A stretch of DNA of 64,000 nt from Chimonanthus salicifolius (lineage: Eukaryota > Streptophyta > Magnoliopsida > Laurales > Calycanthaceae): NCBI GenBank assembly GCA_013350335.1, contig CM023537.1:47490111-47554110 (forward strand), written 5' to 3'. The notes beneath the pieces were generated by a model. The model was given only the letters and a program-made list of their open reading frames with translations, ran no database searches and was not told where the DNA came from. A program made the translations under genes and the position numbers. Shown one piece after another: positions 56,156 through 64,000 of the stretch (position 1 is its first letter; every line of letters starts with the position of its first letter).

Positions 56156-56718
56156 GGCTGGTATAGAAAGGGGCACACCACACCCCTTGGCCGACTCCCA
56201 CAATTTGTAACAAAAGATTTGTTCTCTCTTCTCTTTTTTCTGTCTCTCTTCCACCCACACCATCGATACTTAGAGATTTGCTAAAGAACCAAGGAAGGAG
56301 AAGGACTAAGGAAGGAAGTCAGACCTTAAAGAAAATAAGGAGACGGGAAAAGGTATGTGTTAAGCTTGAAATAATATGAGAATAAGAACAAGGGAAACCA
56401 TACAATTAGCAATGGTATGGCCGGACCTATGGGTTCCAGATTAGCTGAAAAGAATGACCAAACTGTTATAGGGTCATGGATGTTGAGAATCCATTTAAGG
56501 ATTCATTAATGGTTGAAATAAAAAGGAAAGGTGATATTCGAAGCTAGATTATTAACAAAGGTTGGAATGATTAGGAAAGACCCTAGCCTTTACTAGGGGT
56601 TTGTAGTAAGTACATCAAAACTTATACAAATAATAATATACATGTTTAAAAAAGATAAGGAGTGGATTTTATGAACAAAGGACTTACAAAATAATCAATC
56701 AAAAGAGACTGACAAACA

Positions 56719-57178
56719 GTCAGTCGACTGAATTGGTGCTGGCCGAGGAAGGCAAAGAGTTTCTGGGATTTTCAGCAGACTGAATCTGGGATTCAGTCGA
56801 CTGAAAATAGACGTCTCGAATAAGTAAGGTAATCTGACGTGTTTCATTCGACTGAACGAATACTTGTTAAAAACGCAAATTGTTGGTTGATGATTCAGCC
56901 GACTGAATCCTTGATTCAGTCGACTGAATCTATACTGGCCGAACACATAGTTTATCTGATCCAAAGTCAGACAACTGAACCCGTGATTTAGTCAACTGAA
57001 AGAACTTTGACCAAGAATACAAAGGGTTTGGCTCAGAGTCAGCCGACTGAATCTATGATTCAATCGACTGAAAGGTTACGAGTCAGGGTTAAAATAGTTT
57101 CGAGTCCGTTTTCAGCTGACTGAAAGTTTGCGGTAAAGGCAGAGAATAGTATTCGTACATGATTCAGTCGACTGAATT
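56719..57178 (+). repeat. TTCAGTCGACTGAA palindrome array, 3' LTR of C
   Basis: Homologous to 40508-40922 but with several units present or absent between the two copies. An example is an intact pair, GATTCAGCCGACTGAATCC then TTGATTCAGTCGACTGAATC, near 56893-56932, where the 5' copy has only one unit. Confidence 0.88.
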
Positions 57179-57408
57179 GAAAAGTTTATATTTTTAATAA
57201 ATTTCCAGAAACTTCAGTTTATCTGGAAGAATGTAAGGATGATAGAAATTAGATGGATAATCAAATTGACATATGTATGTCCTTAAACTCATTAGGGTAA
57301 AGAGATTTCATAAAGGGTTAGCGATTCGTTGTGACGTGATCGTTGAACGGTATCTTCACAAACAACAAAGATAGTATATTGGAATTTGGTAGGATTCCCA
57401 CCTTATTG

Positions 57409-57410
<2 letters not shown>

Positions 57411-57452
<42 letters not shown>
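57411..57452. repeat. (AT)n microsatellite at the TATA-like site of C's 3' LTR
   Basis: About 42 bp of pure AT dinucleotides where the 5' LTR of the same element has about 14 bp (41168-41183). A second (TA)n lies near the LTR end at 58583-58610; it is also longer than in the 5' copy (42311-42322). Confidence 0.85.
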
Positions 57453-57456
<4 letters not shown>

Positions 57457-58648
57457 GTTGCTGATTTGTATTTCCAAACATGATGACTTATTTTGATTAA
57501 AGAAATGTGTATGATTATGAACTGTTTTTGATGGCAACATGTGATTTGAAATGAAATGGCATTATTCCATTCATGACCTCATGCATGGCATGGGAGGGAG
57601 TACATGGGATAACAAGCCAAGTTATGAGCTGTCTGGACATGACTTAGGGCTTGAAAATTAGCTTGAAAGAAGCTATGTGAACCACTAATATTTTGGCCTT
57701 GTCTGGGATTGCTAGATAGGGGTACGGTGTAATTTGGGTCAAAGAGCTCCTGGGTAACAAGTCAAAAACCCCTGTGCAGAGGGAGGAGTCCACGATCCAT
57801 CGGTAATTCCGATTAACATACGTGGGGAGGTATAACAGTGACCTGGAGGTGCCGTCACAAAACACTGGTGACGTAAATGGCCAAGGGAACACATTGATAT
57901 AGCTTTATTTTATCAAGGAAACTATTGATATGATTTGTATTGTGATTCGATATGGAGATTAGGTAGGGGATCATTGGCATATGACACCCATGACTTTAGA
58001 CATACATTAGCATGATTTGGATATGATTATCATGTGTTGTTTTTAATACTATGAGATGCTTTACTGTTTTGATTTGATGTATTTATCATTATTTTCATAT
58101 TGATCCTATATGTACATAACCCTATTTGGAATTCCTACTGGGCGCGTTGACTAACGCCCTACTTCTACCCTATAGACAATAGAACATGGAATGGAAAGGA
58201 TATGGGACGGGAGGAAGCCAAGCATAGGAGCTTGGGCAGTTTATGCTTATTTTACTTAATTGATTTTGGAACAATGTATTGAGGTAACTGATATTTTGGG
58301 ATTGTAACAACTTAGATTTATTTTGCTATGGTTTGATGATATTTTGGATATTTAAACTTCAGTTAATTTTTATGTGATTGACTTCCTTGCTTAATATTGA
58401 TGACATGTATATGGATGAAATCTTATCCCTATGTTTATTCTGCAATTATTTGTAAGCGTGTGAAATGTCATAGTGGTCTTAGTCCACGCACACGAAAAGG
58501 TGGCCAGTTAAGGGTCGGGTTTTGGAAACCCGAACTTAGTTCGAGTCATGACGTTCCCGCTCTCTCTCACTCTGTATTAAACATATATATATATATATAT
58601 ATATATATACTCTGATTTTCGGCAAGTGAAAAAGGGCGGGGCGTTACA

Positions 58649-58653
58649 ATATC
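58649..58653. repeat. Target-site duplication of element C, right (ATATC)
   Basis: Exact copy of 39210-39214. Across the pair, element F reads on continuously ('...cacaatgcca-ATATC-cttgattttagg...'). Confidence 0.9.
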
Positions 58654-60505
58654 CTTGATTTTAGGCATTAAGATTCAACTTTGTTTGTTTTTGAAAGTCA
58701 TGCCTCTAAGGTGAAAAAAGGTTGCATTCAAACCTTGTGTGACTATTTCTCACAAATGTACCAATTTAAAGATTTAATCATTGAATGCACACCAAAAAAC
58801 TTTTGGAGAAGGAAGATGTTCCTTATTTGAAAATTTCTCCAAAAACACATTTCCAATGTCAAAATGAATTTCCAAAATAATGCATTAAGACAAATGGAAG
58901 TAACAATAACACATCCCTATGAGATTTTGAGGGATGAGAGAGTGTGCGTTTGTGATGCATGCAAGTTCACAAGACAACAAGTTTTGCAAATCAACCTTTG
59001 AATGCCAATGCAAGCCAATACATTCTCACAATTTTGTGCCATTTGAAGATTCAAACCATTTTACTAATATAGGCACAAAAACTTGGATCTTGGATCAATA
59101 TACCAATTTGAATCCAACTAAAATTTTGATCCAATCCAATCCAATAACCTTGGGCATTTTTAATTGACCAATTTTATCAACATTGCCCTTGTGTGATGTC
59201 ATATGATAAGGCATTATTAGGTTTAGCAAAACATGATGCTTATGAACCACAATCATTCCTCAAGACATATACCAATGATAAGAATAAGAATGAGGGCACA
59301 AACACACATGACATACATTCATTTCACATAAGATGTACCAATAAGATGCATGGAAATGAAGTATGAGAAAATTATGACACGCAAAAATAGAACAATGATA
59401 AGAGCACATTAGATGCCATAAACACAAACACTTGCAAAAAGATTTTCAAACGCACCAAGATATACCAATAATAGATCAAGGGAATGGTGCAAGAGAAGAA
59501 ATGATCACCATGTAAAGCATACAAGTGTTTGCCAAAGTTTTTCCCCATGCTTTTCACCACATTTACCATTCAACTAAGGATACTCCAATTAGGTTTTAAA
59601 TTTTTGAATGGTATGTGAATGGATTACCAATTTAAGCTTTTGATCACATTTTGATCAACAATACCATTCACAAGCATCGAGCAAGTTTAATTCCACAAGA
59701 GATTCAGAAATTTTACAACTTGGAATGAAACACACTTTGTATGTGCAAAAGATCATCTCCCAAACAAGATTCTACCAATATAAAATCAGAGATGAAAAGC
59801 TTATGATGCAAGAACATACAAAATATATACATAAGGCAATGCACACCATCATTCATTCCCAAAAATACACAAATTATTTGACATATGGAATGAGATGAAA
59901 AAAGATGCAATCCAATGCTAAAGCATAAAGTGCAAGCCTACATGTAAACACGCATTCCACAAATAAATATACAAGTTTGTGAGTATGGAATGCAACGTAA
60001 AAATCAGAAGATGTGCATGGGCGATACGTCGTCCTAACGATCGGTCGCAGAGCCGATCCATCGTCAACTTGCGATTGGTCGCAATGATAGAACACATTTT
60101 TTCTTTTTAAATCCTTTTCAATTTGAAATCACCCTCTTGATTTTAAAAACCAAGTGACATAAGATAAACATGATTCAACCAACTAAAAACATATATGCCA
60201 TACAAGTTTCTTGCACAAATTCAATCCACAAAACATACACCAAGAGTGAACATGGAAAGAAAGCAAGATACCACTAAGTTTCTAAAACATGTTACAAATG
60301 TATTTTCCATATTGAAAACATAATACATTTGACCTAAACACTTTGGGACTTGGAGTCTAAGTTCAAATCTCTATGAAGCTTCAAGCATGATAATATTATA
60401 GCCAGGAAAACTACAACCAAGGCTTGCTTGAGTCAATGTGCCATGCCACAACACAAGGCTTGTTTGAACTCACATATACAAAGATGAAGTTCAACTACAC
60501 TTGGT
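58654..60505 (-). other. Non-coding spacer of element F (gag-proximal part)
   Basis: No coding frame of note. It is complementary to S at roughly 21600-23300. A local GC-rich stretch at 60017-60085 holds CGATCGGTCGC-type words similar to the motif in F's LTR array. Many 'acaccaatg/taccaatg' words recur (59270, 59335, 59465). The short open runs here lack known motifs. Confidence 0.6.
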
Positions 60506-61742
60506 CTATAGATATTCCAATGATGCACAATTCTCAGACCCATGTAGGGCATGAACAAGGTCATATCCCTTAGGGATCCATTTGAACTTTCGATCCAGAT
60601 CTTTCCTCTCAAATCCTTGGAAATTAGGCAATTTGATTCTTCCATTTTGAACATTTAGCCCAATTATGAAGGTTTGAGACAAGACCTTTCTTTTGATGTT
60701 CCTATTCATAAAATGAGGAGGTCTCAACTTATCCCTATTTGATTTGCCTATGTAGGGATGAAGCATGAAGTGAGGTGTATAGTGTTTCCTAGGAAAATTC
60801 ACAAATTGATTTACCTTATTTTACTTTGCATTGTGTGAATTTCCAATCACCTCAATCTTGCTCTTCTTTGCTCTTGGAGAAAAACCATTCGCCACTTTTG
60901 ATTTAACCTACATTCTTCTTGTCTTGCACTCATGCTTGGAATGCCCGATTAATCCATGATAAAAACATTTTATATATGAAGATTGTGTGGTGTGGGTTTT
61001 CCCTAATATGGATTGGATCATAGGTCTCTTTTGGTGTGACTGGGAATGACCAAGACTATGTCAATCAAAATGAGGTTTACCCAAAATAGATTCTTCCAAT
61101 TTTAGCTCACCCTGGGTAACCATGTCTTGAGATATCTTAAGATTTTCTAAATTTGAGATCAATTTTTTATTTTTATCTCTAAGACATCTTCCAACTTCAT
61201 TAAGTTTCAAGATTTCATTCTCATAAACTTTTAAGTTTTCTTGAAGCAACTTTTGAGATTCTCTCAAATTTGTTATTTCATCATTTGCAGTTTTCAAATT
61301 TGAAGAGAAAGAATCATTTTCAACATTTGCATTTTGAAGTTGGCTAGAGCGTTTGGCATTGTCAATTTTCACCTTACCAAGGTCGTTAACCAATCTCATA
61401 CTCTCTAAGTACAAGGCATCGTAGGATTCTTGGAGGTCATCTTCCTCTTCAAGATCCTCTTCATTATCCTCTTCTTCACTTGAGGGATCCTCTTGGTCAT
61501 CTACAATGGAGGCAATGGAACATCTTAAATTTGCACATCTCGTTTGATTCTTCATTTGGTTATGAGAGGTGGAGCCTTCCATTGAACTATCCATGCAAAT
61601 CTTTTCAATAAATTCATTTTGGACAGAGGACCAATCATCTTCATCATAGGATGCCAATATATTCTCTATTTTTGTTTTCAAAGAAACCAATATAGACAAA
61701 ACAAACAATAGAGTAATATAATCGATTTTTCAGGCATCCATG
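60506..61742 (-). pseudogene. gag relic of element F (acidic region, coiled coil, zinc knuckle, basic tail)
   Basis: One reading frame of about 410 codons with four stops (TGA four codons after the ATG complement of 61740-61742; TGA at 61058-61060; then TAG and TAA before 60802). In order: acidic EEEDNEEDLEEEDDLQES; a long charged region with heptad-like Leu/Ile spacing (NLRESQKLLQENLKVYENEI), likely coiled coil; FYHGLIGHSKHEC, a knuckle with C-x2-H-x4-H-x4-C spacing (complement of 60926-60967), i.e. His at the second Cys position; a basic stretch; and a C-terminal FKWIPKG motif. This layout matches Sirevirus-type Ty1/copia gags. The N-terminal gag domain seen in S is missing. No pol follows. 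Confidence 0.72.
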
Positions 61743-61799
61743 ATTGATGTTCTAGCACAAGATCAACACGGACTGTTATATCTTTATAAAGAGCACAAG

Positions 61800-61811
61800 G
61801 CTCTGATACCA
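61800..61811 (-). promoter_or_regulatory. Primer-binding site of F (tRNA-iMet)
   Basis: The complement TGGTATCAGAGC is perfect and lies two bases from the LTR edge TGAAAG at 61814. Confidence 0.88.
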
Positions 61812-61813
61812 AC

Positions 61814-62627
61814 TGAAAGTTTCCGGTGTGCTAGAACATGGTTCAAGATTGACCTAGAGGGAGGTGAAAAGGGAAATAACCAATTCTTTCGGTCTTCACA
61901 AATTTCTTGATTAATTAATAGATATGTAGTGGACTAATAATTAATTAAGAGATATGTGTTGTGTGATAAGAGAATGTGCCAATACTAGAACAATCACACA
62001 ATAATAAGACCAACACCCACAACACAAGATGTATAGTGGCTCAGTTTAAGCAAACCTACATCTACTGCTAGACTCAACCAACCTTGGGTAATCCCAAATA
62101 CACTATGTGGGGATTTATGCCCTCACGAATTGAATATGATCCACCAATCCAATTGATTGGAATTTCACCCAATCGCCTAAGCTTTTGAAAGGTTCAACCA
62201 ACCCCGGTCTACGTCCTTATCCATCTATTTTTTAGAGTGGTTTGATCACCTTGATCTACTCCACTGTACAATGATGATTTGAAAATAAAATTTAAATACT
62301 AAGAAGCACTTGCCTTTTGATAGCTCAAACTTTTAGATGTGTACTTCTTGAAAATGTCCTTCCCAATGTGATGTCGTTCGATGAAGAAGATGCTCTGAGT
62401 GTATAACTATCACAATCCTTGGAATGAGGCTCTAGGATTTCAGATATGCCTATTGTAATCCTAGATGGTTTTCTCTCTCTCTTACTCTCAACCAAGATGA
62501 TTGGATTCTAAAATGATTCACCTAGTGAAGTGCTTAAAGAGGAGTGGGATCTCTGGAAATGTCTTGGTTTTTCCTCACAAGATGTCCAACCAAAACACAA
62601 CAAGGTTTGGAATTTAAATAGGCAAAA
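61814..62627 (-). repeat. 5' LTR of element F, truncated at the junction with relic G'
   Basis: TGAAAGTTTCCGGTGTGC... parallels 36415 on for about 820 bp, through the TATA-like 'aatttaaatagg' at 62611-62622. Homology ends at 'ggcaaa' (62621-62626), where RT sequence of G' begins. U3 with its palindrome array is therefore missing from this copy. Confidence 0.8.
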
Positions 62628-63796
62628 TATTTACCTTTTAAGGAAGAACACGAACATCACTTGAATTTTGTGCTACAAACATTTGAATGGAATGACACCT
62701 GTAAAAAGACATTTCTAGAGTTGAAAAAGAAATTAAGTACCTCTCCAGTATTAGTAGTGCCTGAGCGGGAACATGGTTATACAGTATATTGTGACACTTA
62801 CCAAGACAACCTTGAATGTGTCCTAATGTAAGATGGTAGAGTTGTCACATGGTTCCAGACAAATCAAATTAAATGAGTAGAATTATTCCACTCATGATTT
62901 AGAGCTGGCAAATGTGGTGTTGGCATTAAAATATGTCAACATTATCTCTATGGAGAACTTTTTGAGGTATTTTCTAATCACCATAGCCTCAAATATTTAT
63001 TTACACAAAAAGTTGAATATTAAACAATGACGTTGGAAGGAATATGTGACAGACAATGACTTTGAACTCTTCTACCATCCAAGAAAAGTGAACATTTTGA
63101 CGGACACTTTGAGTAGAAAGTCTCGATGTACGGTTGCATGTATGGCTACAAAATAGTGGAAGATGTTCGAATCACTAGGCAAATATGACATTCAGTTGAA
63201 TGGAAATGAAAAATATGCAGAGCTTCAGTGTATAATGATACAAATTGGTCTGATCAAAATAGTATTGGAGGTACAGTTACGAGACTCAAAGACAGACTAA
63301 TTGCAAGCGCAAATAGTCAACAATATGGCTTGGATGGTTCGACTATGAGGCCAGACAGAGGTTTGACTTTTAAAGGAAGATTTTATGTGCCCAAATCAGA
63401 GCAGTGTAAGGAAGAGGTGTTCCGACACTTTCATCACTCTTGTTTTGCAGTACACCCCAACGGTACAAAGATTCATCATGACTTGCGCGGACAATGTTGG
63501 TGGAGGGGGATGAAACATGAGCTAGCACAGTATGTATCCAAGTGTCTTATGTGTCAGCAAGTTAAGGTTGCACATGAAAGACCTAAAGACACTTTATAAC
63601 CTCTTCCTATGGCAAAGTGGAAATGAGAACATCTCACCATAGCTTTTGTAATTGGCTTACCTAAATCTTCCAAGCGTCGTGACTCAGAATGGGTGATAAT
63701 GGACTATTTGACCAAGTCCGCCCATTTTCAAGCAATGAAAGTGACAGAATCCTTGGACTACCAAAAAAAACTTTATGTTAAGGAGACTGTGGAGAT
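62628..63796 (+). pseudogene. Second copy (G') of the chromovirus pol relic: RT, RNase H, integrase N-terminus
   Basis: Parallels 1350-2520 at roughly 90% identity by eye. It starts inside the RT palm ('ttaccttttaaggaagaacacg') and carries the same in-frame RT deletion ([15 protein letters not shown] near 62672-62710). RNase H pieces follow. A 123-codon open run at 63228-63599 holds the integrase zinc region (FHHSCFAVHPNGTKIHHDLR ... YVSKCLMCQQVK) with the H and C ligands in place. Integrase reading stops at about 63790 (LYVKETV), where H' begins. Confidence 0.88.
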
Positions 63797-64000
63797 ATGG
63801 AAAATGACATTTTTACCCTTGTTATTTGGATTAGTTAGCCTTTGATTTTCTTTATATTAGATGCATTTAATGTTGTTTTTAGTTTTGTAGAGAAAAATTG
63901 GAGAAAACAGGAAATCAGTTTAAAACCCAGAATAATTGCAAGTATTGAGCTTAAATTGGAAGATTTGGAATTCGAGTAATTTTTTCACCATTTTAGGAAT
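63797..64000 (+). mobile_element. Second copy of element H (5' part only, runs off the window)
   Basis: ATGGAAAATGACATTTTTAC... parallels 2521-2724 with about ten differences in ~205 bp. It sits at the identical position in the integrase relic. The rest lies outside the window. Confidence 0.82.

Larger units (their letters stand above)
39215..58648 (+). mobile_element. Element C, chromovirus, + strand, split by element D
   Basis: The 5' LTR (39215-42361), PBS, gag, protease, RT, RNase H and integrase start run to about 46125. Then comes element D, and the rest of C's 3' LTR resumes at 56156 and ends at 58648. The outer ends share the target duplication ATATC, which proves the two halves belong together. 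A deletion at the left edge of D removed C's integrase C-terminus, polypurine tract and the first ~700 bp of its 3' LTR. Coding regions have stops and frameshifts but also long open runs (43891-44766 and 44766-45539). Confidence 0.93.
56156..58648 (+). repeat. 3' LTR of element C, interrupted by D and missing its first ~700 bp
   Basis: It starts at GGCTGGTATAG, aligning with 39914 of C's 5' LTR, and ends GGCGGGGCGTTACA at 58648. It carries a palindrome array (56719-57178), an expanded (AT)n at the TATA-like site (57411-57452), one GGAGTCCACGATCCATCGG unit (57784 on) and another (TA)n at 58583-58610. Unlike the 5' copy it retains the proper GTTACA end. Confidence 0.92.
36415..62627 (-). mobile_element. 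Element F, Sirevirus-like gag-only LTR element, minus strand, hosting C and D
   Basis: On the minus strand: truncated 5' LTR (61814-62627), PBS, gag relic, about 3 kb of non-coding DNA interrupted at 39214/58649 by element C, repeated polypurine motifs, and 3' LTR (36415-38105). Without C it is about 6.8 kb. It has no pol, like its relative S, so it was probably always dependent on another element (the TR-GAG type of non-autonomous element). Its 5' LTR is cut at 62627 where relic G' begins; the 3' LTR looks complete. Confidence 0.75.

Noticed and set aside
61061..61708. A cellular coiled-coil protein gene
   Set aside because: The frame continues through three more stops into a zinc-knuckle-like motif and FKWIPKG tail, and lies next to a PBS and LTR, so it is a retroelement gag relic.

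Overview
This window is nuclear DNA from a flowering plant. It is a dense nest of LTR retrotransposons with almost no ordinary genes. Evidence for a plant: chromovirus (Ty3/gypsy, Tekay/Del-like) pol fragments, primer-binding sites complementary to initiator-Met tRNA, Sirevirus-like gag relics, a tRNA-derived SINE, and AT-rich intergenic DNA. No rRNA, functional tRNA, CRISPR or bacterial feature was seen. Nearly all coding matter is broken by stops and frameshifts. The one ORF that looks like an intact host gene encodes 46 residues (33631-33771).

Layout. (1) 1-19.6 kb: an old + strand chromovirus pol relic, G, is split in three (772-2520, 14616-14977, 18191-18700). One splitter is a ~2.3 kb solo-LTR-like element, H (~2521-14615), which itself contains element A (3438-13228, +, target duplication CAAAC). 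The other is a solo LTR (14978-18190, -, target duplication ACAAC). (2) 19.6-24.4 kb: element S, a + strand gag-only element of Sirevirus-like type. (3) 24.4-32.28 kb: element B (-), lacking its 3' end. (4) 32.28-36.4 kb: the only stretch without large elements; it holds a SINE with an 8-bp target duplication and the small gene. (5) 36.4-62.6 kb: element F (-, same family as S) contains element C (39215-58648, +, target duplication ATATC), and C contains element D (46125-56155, -). (6) 62.6-64 kb: a second copy of the G relic with the same internal RT deletion and the same H insertion as at the left end.

A, B, C, D and the solo LTR belong to one family with 3.1-3.5 kb LTRs (TGTAAC...GTTACA), a tRNA-Met PBS, and gag, protease, RT, RNase H, integrase and chromodomain in that order. 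Only D keeps the chromodomain and polypurine tract. D could have supplied enzymes to relatives only before its own decay, since every gag-pol here is now defective.

The most unusual signal is in the LTRs. Upstream of a conserved TATA-like site each LTR carries a dense array of short palindromes. B, C, D and the solo LTR use a 14-bp palindrome, TTCAGTCGACTGAA. Element A has an unrelated palindrome array (core GTCCGCGGAC) in the same slot, with one leftover TTCAGTCGACTGAA unit at its edge. The LTR of F, and less clearly that of S, carries its own palindromic motif (GATTGATC/CGATCGATCG; CCGACCTCTCGG) in the same promoter-proximal position. I read these as exchangeable, fast-evolving U3 regulatory modules. 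That function is inference.
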